A stretch of DNA of 32,353 nt from Borrelia turcica IST7 (lineage in GTDB: Bacteria; Spirochaetota; Spirochaetia; Borreliales; Borreliaceae). A program made the position numbers and the translations under genes. The DNA lies in the NCBI RefSeq assembly GCF_003606285.1, contig NZ_CP028887.1, positions 1 to 32,353 of the forward strand, read 5' to 3'. Within the stretch, counting starts at the first letter, position 1. Every line of letters starts with the position of its first letter. The notes under the pieces were generated by a model. That model saw only the letters and a program-made list of their open reading frames with translations, had not been told where the DNA came from and searched no databases. Shown one piece after another: positions 15,271-23,556 of the stretch.

Positions 15271-16296
15271 GTGACAAGAATTTTATTTTTATTTTCTATG
15301 CTTATCTTTGCATGTACTGCTGTTAAAGAGCAGAGTAGGCAAGTTAAGATTGGAATTATTGCAGACGGTAGTTTTGCTGATAAGGGATTCAATGAGAGTG
15401 CCCTAGATGCACTTAATGAGATAAGAGAAGACTATGGAGTAGAGATTATAAGTAGGGAATCTAGCCTAGATTCTTTCTTGGGTGATATTGAAGAGCTTAA
15501 TGGCATGGGAGTGGATTTAATGTGGCTAGTTGGCCAGCCATTTGCTGATGTTGCTGAAACTGTTGCTAGTGAAAACACGGCTATTAAGTATGCAGTAATT
15601 GATGCTGTATATGATAGTAGTATATTGCTACCTAGTAACTTAACATCAATGACATTTAGAACAGAAGAGTCAGCCTTCTTAGTGGGTTATATTGCAGCAC
15701 GGAAGAGTAGGATAGACAGGATTGGTTTTATTGGTGGCATGGATGTCCCTGTAATAAATACATTTAGGTTTGGGTATGAGGCCGGAGCACTTTATGCAAA
15801 GAGTGATATTTATGTTGAAGTTGATTATGTTGGTGATTTTAATGATAAGGGTTTGGGAAAGATTGCTGCTGAGAAAATGTATAGTAATGGAGCTGATGTT
15901 ATATTTACAGCAGCGGGGCTCACAGGGCTTGGTGTTATTGATGTGGCAGAAAAACTTGGCGATGGGCATTATGTTATTGGAGTTGACCAGGACCAGTCAC
16001 AACTTGCTCCTAATAGCATAATAACATCTGCTGTTAAAGATGTAAGGCGAGCTGTTTTAAGCTTTACTGCTAATTATTTAACTACAAAGCATTTTGATGG
16101 TGGTGGTAGGACTAATAGCTATGGGCTTCGTGAAGGATTTGTTGGACATATTCGAAACCCTAAGATGATTCCTGATGAGATGGAAGCAGAGATTGAGGAG
16201 ATTTCACAAAAAATCATAAATGGTAAGATTGTGGTTCCAAAAGATTATAAGAGTTTTTCTAAGTTTATTGAGTTAAGGGATGAAGTTAAAGAATAA
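15271..16296 (+). CDS. Basic membrane protein (Bmp) family lipoprotein, copy 1
   Basis: 341-aa lipoprotein of the Med/BMP substrate-binding family. GTG start after AAGGAGAGG; signal MTRILFLFSMLIFAC with lipidated Cys15. Family signatures: KIGIIADGSFADKGFNESAL (about residues 26-45), MWLVGQPFADVAETV, SAFLVGYIAARKS, FRFGYEAGALYAK, VIFTAAGLTGLGV, VIGVDQDQSQLAPNSIITSA and SYGLREGFVGHI. Relatives such as treponemal PnrA and BmpD bind purine nucleosides for ABC uptake; BmpA also binds laminin. Here the likely role is nucleoside binding at the cell surface or periplasm. Lyme Borrelia encode bmp genes on the chromosome, so a plasmid locus is notable. Copy 2 starts 44 bp after the stop. Confidence 0.9.
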   Translation: MTRILFLFSMLIFACTAVKEQSRQVKIGIIADGSFADKGFNESALDALNEIREDYGVEIISRESSLDSFLGDIEELNGMGVDLMWLVGQPFADVAETVASENTAIKYAVIDAVYDSSILLPSNLTSMTFRTEESAFLVGYIAARKSRIDRIGFIGGMDVPVINTFRFGYEAGALYAKSDIYVEVDYVGDFNDKGLGKIAAEKMYSNGADVIFTAAGLTGLGVIDVAEKLGDGHYVIGVDQDQSQLAPNSIITSAVKDVRRAVLSFTANYLTTKHFDGGGRTNSYGLREGFVGHIRNPKMIPDEMEAEIEEISQKIINGKIVVPKDYKSFSKFIELRDEVKE

Positions 16297-16340
16297 AGGA
16301 TAGAGGATTTAAGGAAATCTTTAAATTAAGAGGAATAGTA

Positions 16341-17351
16341 ATGATTAGACTATTAATTTTGATTATATGTATGCTTTACGCGTCCTGTACTGGTTCTAGT
16401 GAGAGAGGGATTGGTAAGGTTTCAATTATAACAGAGGGTCATTTTGATGATAGGGGGTTTAATGAGAGTGCTTTATCGGGGCTACGAGGAGTAGAGACAA
16501 ACTTTAAGATAGAGGTTGTAAGTAAGGAATCTACTGCTGCCTATTACCAAGCTGATGTTGAGAGTTTGAAAGATAATGGGTCAAGTTTGATTTGGCTTAT
16601 GGGATTCCAGATGAGTGAACTTGCTATGCCAGTTGCTCTGTCAAACGAAGATGTCAATTATGCAGTAATTGATGCTATTTATGACAAGGATGTATTAATG
16701 CCCCCTAACCTAGCAGCAATAACATTTAGGACAGAAGAGTGTGCCTTCTTAGTAGGCTATATTGCAGCCCGTAAGACTAAGACAGGTAAGATTGGATTTG
16801 TGGGTGGCATTAAGGGAGATATAGTAGATTCATTTAGGTTTGGGTATGAGGCCGGAGCACTTTATGCAAAGCGTGATATTAAGGTTGTAAGTGAATATGC
16901 AGGGAGTTTTTCTGATGTTGCTATTGGTGCTACTATGGCAAGGAACATGTATTCTGGTGGAGCAGATATTATATTTGCAGCAGCGGGGCTCTCAGGGGTT
17001 GGTGTTATTGAGGCAGCAAAGGAATTAGGTGATGGTTATTATGTTATTGGAGTTGACCAGGACCAATCATATCTTGCACCTAACAACATAATCACATCTG
17101 CTGTTAAAGACATAAGGCGTGCTGTTATGTCATTTACTTCTGCTTACCTAAGGACAGGTGAGTTTAAGGGTGGTGGTGTTACAAGTTATGGGCTTCGTGA
17201 GGGTTTTGTTGGCCATATTAGAAACCCTAAAATGATTCCCTCTGCTCTTGAGTATGAACTTAATATTATTAAAGAGAAAATAATAGGTGGTGATATTAAA
17301 GTACCTGCTCATGAGGAGAGTTATGTTAATTTTGCAATATCGTTTTTGTAA
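16341..17351 (+). CDS. Basic membrane protein (Bmp) family lipoprotein, copy 2
   Basis: 336-aa paralogue of the gene just upstream, with signal MIRLLILIICMLYASC (lipidated Cys16). Same order of signatures: ITEGHFDDRGFNESALSGL, LIWLMGFQMSELA, ECAFLVGYIAARK, FRFGYEAGALYAK, IIFAAAGLSGVGVIEA, VIGVDQDQSYLAPNNIITSA and SYGLREGFVGHIRNPKMIP. DNA identity to copy 1 is very high in patches, for example around 15763-15805 and 16840-16880, and lower elsewhere, which suggests tandem duplication followed by divergence or local gene conversion. RBS AAGAGG upstream. Likely co-transcribed with copy 1 as an operon. Substrate preference may differ between copies. Confidence 0.9.
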   Translation: MIRLLILIICMLYASCTGSSERGIGKVSIITEGHFDDRGFNESALSGLRGVETNFKIEVVSKESTAAYYQADVESLKDNGSSLIWLMGFQMSELAMPVALSNEDVNYAVIDAIYDKDVLMPPNLAAITFRTEECAFLVGYIAARKTKTGKIGFVGGIKGDIVDSFRFGYEAGALYAKRDIKVVSEYAGSFSDVAIGATMARNMYSGGADIIFAAAGLSGVGVIEAAKELGDGYYVIGVDQDQSYLAPNNIITSAVKDIRRAVMSFTSAYLRTGEFKGGGVTSYGLREGFVGHIRNPKMIPSALEYELNIIKEKIIGGDIKVPAHEESYVNFAISFL

Positions 17352-17377
17352 AGCTTAAGGCTAGTAAATGGTTAGGG

Positions 17378-17418
17378 GGATTAAAGTAATTTAGTGAGTT
17401 TTTAATCCTAGTGGATTA
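17378..17418 (+). promoter_or_regulatory. Overlapping hairpins upstream of the 17447 gene
   Basis: GGATTAAA (17378-17385) can pair with TTTAATCC (17401-17408). The same TAATCC (17403-17408) can instead pair with GGATTA (17413-17418) across TAGT. The two hairpins exclude each other and lie 29-69 bp before the start codon, an attenuator-like layout without a U-run. Confidence 0.35.
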
Positions 17419-17446
17419 GGTTCTGGCTTTGGGAGGGGGTGTTTGT

Positions 17447-18244
17447 ATGCTTTACTTAAACATACTTGCATTTATAAGTTTAGTGTTGCCTATTGTAACA
17501 TTAATTTGTTCTATTGATTTCTATTATAATAGCGTTAACAATATTGAGAGAATAAGTATGTTAGCTGAAGATAAGGCAGCGGCAGTCCTAGACCTTGCTA
17601 TTCATGAAAAGCGCCTTATTAGACGAGAAGAGATATATGGGAGACATAAGGGTGGTGTTTCTGATCTTGAATCTCTAGGCATTATCCAGTATAGAATACA
17701 CATAAGACGAATACGAGTTCCAATTTTTATTGAATCCTTAAGAATAGCAATAGAGAAGATATATAAGGCTTTTTGGATGCTAGTTAATATAGGGTATGGC
17801 AGTCCTGCAGTAGGGGAAGTGCGGCTTAAGCTAAGCTTAGCATTAAGTATCATATTGTTTGTGTGTGACATATTAGACACTATAAATAATTTAGATATTG
17901 ATTCTGCTGCTAGGAGTGCATACATTAAAGAGAAGATAAATGAATTTGTAAATACAACACTAGGCGTAGATTTTCTTATTAAGGAAAACTTTATTGATGA
18001 TATGAATAGGTTTGATATTGAAGCATTTATATATAATTTTGTCTCTGTTATTGCCTCTATTTTTATGTTTATCTACAACAGATTAACAAATAGAGATGCA
18101 ATTGAGGCAAATATTTCAGAGACAGAAGTAGCACTTGTCTTGCTGACTAATGCAGCAGCATACCTAGCAATGGGTGCTGGTCAAATTGAAGATATACTCA
18201 ATACTACAATAAAACTTAATAAAAAAAGACCTGTTGCAAAGTAG
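17447..18244 (+). CDS. Multi-span membrane protein, unknown
   Basis: 265 aa from ATG 17447. I prefer this start to an upstream TTG because the RBS GGGAGGGGG would lie inside a longer frame. Hydrophobic segments: about residues 2-24 (LNILAFISLVLPIVTLICSI), about 128-146 (LSLALSIILFVCDIL), about 193-210 (FIYNFVSVIASIFMFIY) and a weaker one near 230-247 (VALVLLTNAAAYLAMGAG). The region between the first two is basic and helical (RIHIRRIRVPIFIESLRIAI). Unrecognised. Same strand as and close to the bmp pair, so it could belong to the same transcription unit. Confidence 0.65.
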   Translation: MLYLNILAFISLVLPIVTLICSIDFYYNSVNNIERISMLAEDKAAAVLDLAIHEKRLIRREEIYGRHKGGVSDLESLGIIQYRIHIRRIRVPIFIESLRIAIEKIYKAFWMLVNIGYGSPAVGEVRLKLSLALSIILFVCDILDTINNLDIDSAARSAYIKEKINEFVNTTLGVDFLIKENFIDDMNRFDIEAFIYNFVSVIASIFMFIYNRLTNRDAIEANISETEVALVLLTNAAAYLAMGAGQIEDILNTTIKLNKKRPVAK

Positions 18245-18343
18245 TGTATTCTCTTTAAATAAATCTTGTGATTTAGAAGTGGGGTTAGGAGTCTATTAAG
18301 ATTTAAGACTAATTATGAGCAGAAGAGAATAGGAGTAGTGTTA

Positions 18344-19356
18344 GTGAAGACAGAGATAATAGCATATGATGAGATTGAGTTGGCAGCGAGGTTTATAAGA
18401 GAAGGACAGCTAGTTGTTTTTCCTACAGAGACAGTATATGGTGTTGGAGTTAATGCTTACAATAATAATGCTATTCGTATGCTTTATGCAGTCAAAAAGC
18501 GTTCAATAACACATCCATTCATAGTGCATGTGGCCTCAATAGAGCAAATTAAGGAGTTGGTAGAGTATATCCCCAGAAGTGCCCAACGCTTATTAGAAGA
18601 GCCTAGTCTAGAAGGCTCTATAACATTTGTGTTAAAGGCTGCAAGTGGGGGTAGAATATCAAGACTTGCATCTGGTGGCTTGATAGCGTTGCAGTAAGAA
18701 TACCAAAGGATCCTGTGGCCTTAAGACTCATTAGTATGAGTGGAATTCTAATCCTAGCCTCATCAGCTAACTTGGCAAGACGTCCTAGTGCTACGAATTT
18801 ATCTAGTGCAGCAAAACAACTTAATGGACTAGTTAAGGGAATAATTAAGCATGGAGAGAGTAAAAGAATTGGTATTGAGGCTACTGTTGTAGGCTTTGAC
18901 TTTATTGGAAATGTGTTAATACTGCGTGCAGGGGCAGCTACAAGGGAGGCTATGCAAGATGCTCTAGGGAGAGGGTATAGGGTAGATTATGTTGTTGAGG
19001 ATGCAGATACTACTTCTACTTACTTAATAGAGCCTTATAATCTTGGCATACCTGTTTATCTTTTTAGGAGACAGGATAATATTAGAAGATGTGTAGCAGA
19101 CAGGGGAACACGAATACTTATTACAAGAGATACCCTAAATTCATATTGGTTTAACAGGTTTTGAGATAGAAGAAACATTGCTATTTATGAGACTCTTGAA
19201 GAATATGCAGCAAACCTTTATGAGGAGTTCCTAGACTGTAGAAAGAGATATAAGCAAATACTAGCTGAATTTACTACTGCTGCAAATGGACTTGGTTATG
19301 TAATTAATAACAGGCTTATTAAGGCTAGTCAGGGTAAATTCATTGTTACTAAATAA
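18344..19356 (+). pseudogene. Sua5/YwlC threonylcarbamoyl-AMP synthase, broken
   Basis: Sua5 makes threonylcarbamoyl-AMP for the t6A37 tRNA modification. The YrdC domain reads VVFPTETVYGVGVNAYNNNA, LYAVKKRSITHPFIVHVAS and GSITFVLKAASGG, then needs a frame change near 18680 to continue DSVAVRIPKDPVALRLISMS, GILILASSANLARRPSATN and EATVVGFDFIGNVLILRAGA. An in-frame TGA at 19162-19164 interrupts the C-terminal Sua5 domain, which continues in the same frame as NIAIYETLEEYAANLYEEFL and GLGYVINNRLIKASQG to TAA at 19354-19356. GTG 18344 fits AGGAG spacing. With a frameshift and a nonsense codon it should be inactive. Lyme Borrelia keep a chromosomal copy of this family, so loss would be tolerated. 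Confidence 0.75.
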
Positions 19357-19430
19357 AGCCTTTAAAAGGCACAAGTCTAGTAAACCAAAAATTTTGATAT
19401 AATACTACCTACACTAGTGAGAGGATTTAT

Positions 19431-19781
19431 ATGCATAGAATATTTGGATTAATATTTGTGGCAATTATTATTACCCTTTGTGTTGTTGTAACAGGTGTTT
19501 TAATGATTAAGCTTTTTAACCTAATTTTTGGTAAAGCAGGCTCAATACTACCTAAATTGGATAAGGAATACAAAAGAGATAATAGAATTGTTAAGATGGA
19601 GGAAGCATTTGATGATTATGTTAAAAAACAGAATGAAGAGAAGATGCGAGAGCGTGAGATTGATGAGTCGTTAATGAAAAAGAGGTCAGAAAGGGCAGCA
19701 AAGCTAGCTCAGATTAAACAACAGGAGGGGAGCAAGAGTCAAGTAAAACCAAGAGGCGCTATAAGAAGGGACAGATATTAA
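19431..19781 (+). CDS. Membrane-anchored coiled-coil protein, unknown
   Basis: 116 aa. N-terminal hydrophobic helix at about residues 5-32 (LIFVAIIITLCVVVTGVLMI), then a charged helical region (MEEAFDDYVKKQNEEKMRER; KKRSERAAKLAQIKQQEG) and a basic tail KPRGAIRRDRY. ATG follows GAGAGG. TATAAT at 19398-19403 suggests its own promoter. It is probably a type I or signal-anchor inner membrane protein with a cytoplasmic or periplasmic coiled coil. Family not recognised; the following small genes may be co-transcribed. Confidence 0.65.
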   Translation: MHRIFGLIFVAIIITLCVVVTGVLMIKLFNLIFGKAGSILPKLDKEYKRDNRIVKMEEAFDDYVKKQNEEKMREREIDESLMKKRSERAAKLAQIKQQEGSKSQVKPRGAIRRDRY

Positions 19782-19796
19782 TATAGAGGTTTTATT

Positions 19797-20062
19797 ATGG
19801 GTAAAAGAGTACTTAAGACTTTTATCATTAAGAGAATGAGTTTAGCAAGCCTTTAAATACAAGGTCACGCGCTCTTAGACCTTTTTATCCCGATAATAGT
19901 GATTTTAATGTTGTCTTTTATCTTAATGGATGTATAAAATATTTACTAAATAACTATGAAAATCTTAAAAGACAACAGATTATTGATATTGAGGATGATG
20001 ATAGTTTTATTGTAGAGAACGGGTTTGATATAGATACTTTCCTAGATAATATGTTATTTTAA
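19797..20062 (+). pseudogene. Small frameshifted gene
   Basis: ATG 19797 after AGAGG opens MGKRVLKTFIIKRM, but the frame stops at 19856. One base shift near 19835 restores EFSKPLNTRSRALRPFYPDN, DFNVVFYLNGCIKYLLNNYE and IDIEDDDSFIVENGFDIDTF to a stop at 20060-20062. The reconstructed protein is about 88 aa, soluble and acidic at the C-terminus. Unknown family. Confidence 0.5.
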
Positions 20063-20130
20063 CTGGGTTATTGGATTGACTTATTTGTTGGATTATATTG
20101 CTAGTAGATTATGAATAAAGGAGCTGTTCT

Positions 20131-20397
20131 TTGAAAAATAAACCTATAAATCAAGATGCTAGCTTTTCTAGACTAGATACTTCCCTATTTGATTTTGTTT
20201 ATGATGTTGATATATTTACTGATATTGATTTATATGATGAGTATATAGGAGATTTGTTTGATGGTGAGGAAGTACAGGTTAGTGGTGCTTTTGTTAATGA
20301 TTTAAGCATTTATTCCCCAAACATACTCTTGAGGAGTAGGATTTGTTTTTTACAAGACAAAACAGTTAGCTTAGTAAATATTTTGAACATTATTTAA
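20131..20397 (+). CDS. Small acidic protein, unknown
   Basis: 88 aa from a TTG start with AAGGAG 9 nt upstream. N-terminal two thirds are acidic and aromatic (RLDTSLFDFVYDVDIFTDID; DEYIGDLFDGEEVQVSGAFV). The C-terminus (SRICFLQDKTVSLVNILNII) differs in character and could reflect a frameshift or truncation. It lies last in the plus-strand block from 15.3 kb. No family recognised. Confidence 0.5.
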   Translation: MKNKPINQDASFSRLDTSLFDFVYDVDIFTDIDLYDEYIGDLFDGEEVQVSGAFVNDLSIYSPNILLRSRICFLQDKTVSLVNILNII

Positions 20398-20456
20398 AAT
20401 GCATTATCCTTAATTATGCTAAAATTATTAATTTTAATAATATTCATTTAGTTTCT

Positions 20457-20562
20457 TGTCCATCGTTTGATGGACAGGTTATAAGATAAACTCTATTTTT
20501 TAAGCTAAGCTGATTTTGTGTTATAATACTTTGCGTGACAATACAGAGTCAGCTTAGCTTAA
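20457..20562. repeat. Inverted repeats with an internal promoter between gene blocks
   Basis: A hairpin TGTCCATC-GTTT-GATGGACA spans 20457-20476. Then perfect 14-bp arms TTAAGCTAAGCTGA (20500-20513) and TCAGCTTAGCTTAA (20549-20562) flank a 35-bp core holding TGTTATAAT with TATAAT at 20522-20527. The large repeat frames a possible plus-strand promoter facing the 3' end of the minus-strand PF49 gene. Confidence 0.6.
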
Positions 20563-20577
20563 TTTAAAGCTTACAAA

Positions 20578-20609
20578 CAACCTTTAATTCCTTAACCTAT
20601 TAAAGGTTG
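20578..20609 (-). terminator. Terminator of partition locus 1
   Basis: CAACCTTTAA (20578-20587) and TTAAAGGTTG (20600-20609), perfect 10-bp arms with a 12-nt loop, lie 41 bp past the stop of the minus-strand PF49 gene. Confidence 0.55.
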
Positions 20610-20649
20610 CCTTAAAATAATAACTATAATCTCTACTCTTTTAAAGAAT

Positions 20650-21219
20650 TTATTTACCCTTTTTGCTCTTTAAATTTTCAAATTCATTTAAAAATTCTTG
20701 TAGTAATTCTTGTTTGTTTGAAAATATGCTGTCTAGGAGATATGCTGCAAATTTAGCATGTTTCTTGTAAAAGTTATAACTCTCTTCATTTTTAAGTTGA
20801 AACCTTAATGGTTTTAGTGGGTTTTGTTTTGACTCTTCTATACCTTGTTTTTTGTTTTTTACCATTTCTATTGATTTATTAATGCCATGTTCAATAATAT
20901 ACTTCTCTTCAATAAAACCCTCTTTCACAGCATCTGCTAATCTTAAATAAAGATATACTTGACTTTTTGCAAGTCTATAATCTTTGATGAAGCTTTCAAA
21001 GTTTTTGTATCCATCTATTTTATAATATTCGTTATCTTTAATTTCTTTTAAGATTAGTATGTTATCTAATTTATAATAAATTTCTTTTTTAAGATTTTGT
21101 TTCAATCTTTTTTTTAATTCAAGATAGTGAGAGTGAGCTGTCTTTTCATGCTCCAGATTTAAAAGATGTGGACTATCGTCTTTATTGATTATTCTATTAT
21201 TTAGAACAATGTCTTTCAT
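20650..21219 (-). CDS. PF49 plasmid partition protein, locus 1
   Basis: 189 aa, matching the Borrelia paralogous family 49 (plasmid partition, ParB-like in context). Conserved features: LKQNLKKEIYYKLDNILILK (about residues 37-56), KIDGYKNFESFIKDYRLAKS (about 67-86), QVYLYLRLADAVKEGFIEEK, YIIEHGINKSIEMV, then QNPLKPLRFQLKNEESYNFY and a C-terminal helix. PF49 genes usually sit beside the PF32 ParA gene and help stable inheritance and compatibility. Here it follows PF32 by 41 bp in the same direction. The start has AAAGGAGC upstream. It appears intact. Confidence 0.85.
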   Translation of the reverse strand: MKDIVLNNRIINKDDSPHLLNLEHEKTAHSHYLELKKRLKQNLKKEIYYKLDNILILKEIKDNEYYKIDGYKNFESFIKDYRLAKSQVYLYLRLADAVKEGFIEEKYIIEHGINKSIEMVKNKKQGIEESKQNPLKPLRFQLKNEESYNFYKKHAKFAAYLLDSIFSNKQELLQEFLNEFENLKSKKGK

Positions 21220-21260
21220 TTTTGCTCCTTTGACTTTTTCATTTTAGTGCGTTAAACGCA

Positions 21261-22007
21261 CTAAAATATTTGATTTAAAAATTTAGTTAGTATACTTCCA
21301 TATTCTTTTATGTAATCTTTAGTTAAATCAAATATATCATTTTTTGCAATTCTTTTATTTAAATCTTCTCTTTCATGTATAAATCCTAAAAATCTTTTTT
21401 GTGATTGAAAATATTCTAGTAATTGTTTATGTGTATTATGATTCTTAAATCTTGTTATAAGCAAGAAGACAGGAACATTGTTTATTTTTAGTTGTTTGAT
21501 CCAAAAATATAAAAGTTCTAAGCTTTCAGCTGCCCATTTTTCAGCTACCATGGGCACTATTATATAATGAGTACTAATTAAAGTAGCAGATAATGTATAA
21601 TCCAAGCTTGGGTTAGTATCGATTATAATATATTCATATTCATCTTCTAAGAGAAATAAAGACTCTTTTAATCTAAACTCTTTTAAAGGGATAGACTCTG
21701 TGTTAAATTTGTGTAAATCAATATAACTTGGTATAAAATCTAAATTTGTGTCAAGGTTTACAATTGATTCATTAATGTCTATTTTTTCACTTAATACTTG
21801 ATATATGTTTGTATCTTTTATATTTATATTTTTTTCTTGCAGTTTTTGATAAAAGTAACTAGTAGTTGATGCTTGTGTATCCATGTCAATTAAGAGTACT
21901 TTATATTTTTTTGCTAAAAGGGTTGCAAATATTAGTGAACTGGTGCTCTTACCAACGCCACCCTTGATATTGGCAATAGAAATTACTTTATGTTTTTTGA
22001 TTTCCAT
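21261..22007 (-). CDS. parA: PF32 ParA-type partition ATPase, locus 1
   Basis: 248 aa, a Walker-type ParA ATPase of Borrelia family 32. Walker A is KGGVGKST at residues 15-22, the A' motif is LLIDMDTQAS (about 38-47), and Walker B is YIIIDTNPSLD (about 124-134). The protein drives segregation of the plasmid with the PF49 partner downstream. RBS GGAGG precedes ATG at 22007. Neither PF57/62 nor PF50 is present upstream, unlike the usual four-gene Borrelia cluster, so this is a reduced locus. Confidence 0.92.
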   Translation of the reverse strand: MEIKKHKVISIANIKGGVGKSTSSLIFATLLAKKYKVLLIDMDTQASTTSYFYQKLQEKNINIKDTNIYQVLSEKIDINESIVNLDTNLDFIPSYIDLHKFNTESIPLKEFRLKESLFLLEDEYEYIIIDTNPSLDYTLSATLISTHYIIVPMVAEKWAAESLELLYFWIKQLKINNVPVFLLITRFKNHNTHKQLLEYFQSQKRFLGFIHEREDLNKRIAKNDIFDLTKDYIKEYGSILTKFLNQIF

Positions 22008-22593
22008 TAGTTATTAAGCCTCCATATGATAGTTTTTGTCACAAATGTGTATATTTGTCTTAAATAATCATATTAGATAATGTAATTATAGTATTTTTTT
22101 ATTTTATTATAATAAAACATTTTATTTTGTACAAAAATATTTGATTATAATAAAATAAAAAAGACACAAATTTGATAAAAATATTTTTAATAATAAGTAG
22201 TAAGTAAAACACAAAAAGTAGAAATCGTAGTATTGGGTTACACATAGTAGATTTAATATTTGTAAAAAAATATTTTAAATAACTTGTCAAAAACTTAAAT
22301 ATGATATACATATTATTGTTGGTAAAAAGTTAACCATAAGATTACATAAGATTACATAAGATTTTGTTAAAAATTCTTATCTTTTTAGATAATAATTTTT
22401 GGCAATAATTTAGATGATCGTGAAAGATATAGAATCTAAAACTTAGTGAGTAGAGTGTCAAGAAGAGAGTATATGAGGAGATTTAAAGAGAATAGGGGAT
22501 AAATTTAAATGGTTATAAGATGTGGTTTAAGAAGTGAAAATATTGATAGTAAGTGAAGTAATGCAGATATCATGATTAAAAAGGGAGAGTCAA
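22008..22593. other. AT-rich region upstream of partition locus 1, candidate origin DNA
   Basis: No convincing gene. The region is extremely AT-rich, with A/T-run repeats (AAAATATTT variants) at about 22133-22276 and a 10-bp tandem repeat ATAAGATTAC at 22337-22346 and 22347-22356 with a partial third copy to 22364. Borrelia plasmid origins usually lie beside the partition cluster, so this is a reasonable place for an origin or par site, without direct proof. Confidence 0.4.
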
Positions 22594-23406
22594 TTGAAAT
22601 TAATTAGTAGAGAAGGAAGTAAATATAAATATAGGAAAGAGATAATAAAACTTTTTCCCAAACATGATTGCTATATTGAAGGGTTTTTGGGTACAGGATC
22701 AATCTTTTTTAATAAGGAATTAGCAAAATATAACATTATTAATGATACTTCAGAATTCATTTATAAAATGTTTTATTTTCTAAAAAAGAAACCTGAAGAG
22801 TTATACAGGAGAGTGGAGAAGGCGATAATATATGAGGATATCGTTGATGAGAATCAAGATAAGATTGAATATCATATAATAAGAGCATTATATTCACTTT
22901 TTGGAGCATGTACAAAAACAATAGTAACTAATAAAATAAATTCAAGGAAAAATTTTTTACAAAGACTTGAAAGTTATAAGGAAGAGTTTTAAAGGAAGTT
23001 GAGTCAAAGCATGTTTTTTAGAAAAGATATCTTTAAGTTTATCAAATCAATAACAACAAATATGAGGATGAATAAGAAAGTTTAATTTACTTAGATCCTC
23101 CATATAGCGTGTCAAAGGGACGGTTGAGTGATAATAAGGGATGGAGCATAGAAAAGTTAGAACAACTTATTTTAGAGGTTAAAAAATATAGGTGGCAATA
23201 TGCAATAAGTGAATATGATGATGAGGAATATTAAAACTATTTGAAAAACATAAAAACATAATCTAAATATCTATTATGTGGGAAAATCAATGGGAGCTGC
23301 AGCAACATTTGGGCGTACAAAGTGTGAAATAGTAGCTACTTCTTATGTGGTTGATTTGAAGGAAGAGAGAGGAGAAATAGTTAAAAAATATCGTAATTTA
23401 TTATAG
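22594..23406 (+). pseudogene. D12-class adenine-N6 DNA methyltransferase, broken
   Basis: From a TTG start after GGGAGAG, the frame encodes KYKYRKEIIKLFPKHDCYIE and the SAM-binding motif EGFLGTGSIFF (canonical EPFLGSGxxFF), with NDTSEF after it, but stops at 22990-22992. Further on, another frame gives YLDPPYSVSKGRL with catalytic DPPY at 23094-23105, then GWSIEKLEQLILEVKKYRWQ to a stop near 23234. A third gives GKSMGAAATFGRTKCEIVAT and KKYRNLL to 23406. Three segments together approximate a full Dam-like methyltransferase. At least two disruptions make it inactive. Confidence 0.75.
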
Positions 23407-23438
23407 TTAAATATGTTTTAAATCGAATTCATTTATTA

Positions 23439-23492
23439 AATTAACTTAAACATTTTGATAAAGCATACTTTATCAAAATGTTTAAGTTAATT
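23439..23492. terminator. 25-bp-arm perfect hairpin between convergent genes
   Basis: Arms at 23439-23463 and 23468-23492 are perfectly complementary over 25 bp with the 4-nt loop CATA. It lies between the methyltransferase remnant (plus) and the second mlp (minus) and could terminate both. Confidence 0.65.
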
Positions 23493-23496
23493 ACCT

Positions 23497-23536
23497 ATCA
23501 TACTTACTTTTTATGAATCATACTTACTTTTTATGA
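23497..23536. repeat. 20-bp perfect tandem repeat
   Basis: ATCATACTTACTTTTTATGA occurs twice without a gap at 23497-23516 and 23517-23536, just past the mlp stop codon. Confidence 0.85.
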
Positions 23537-23556
23537 TGTTACTGATAATCATCAAA

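Noticed and set aside
22099-22311. 70-codon hydrophobic minus-strand frame
   Set aside because: Composed of Ile, Phe, Leu, Lys and Tyr codons expected from extreme AT content; no RBS, and it lies in the probable origin or promoter region.
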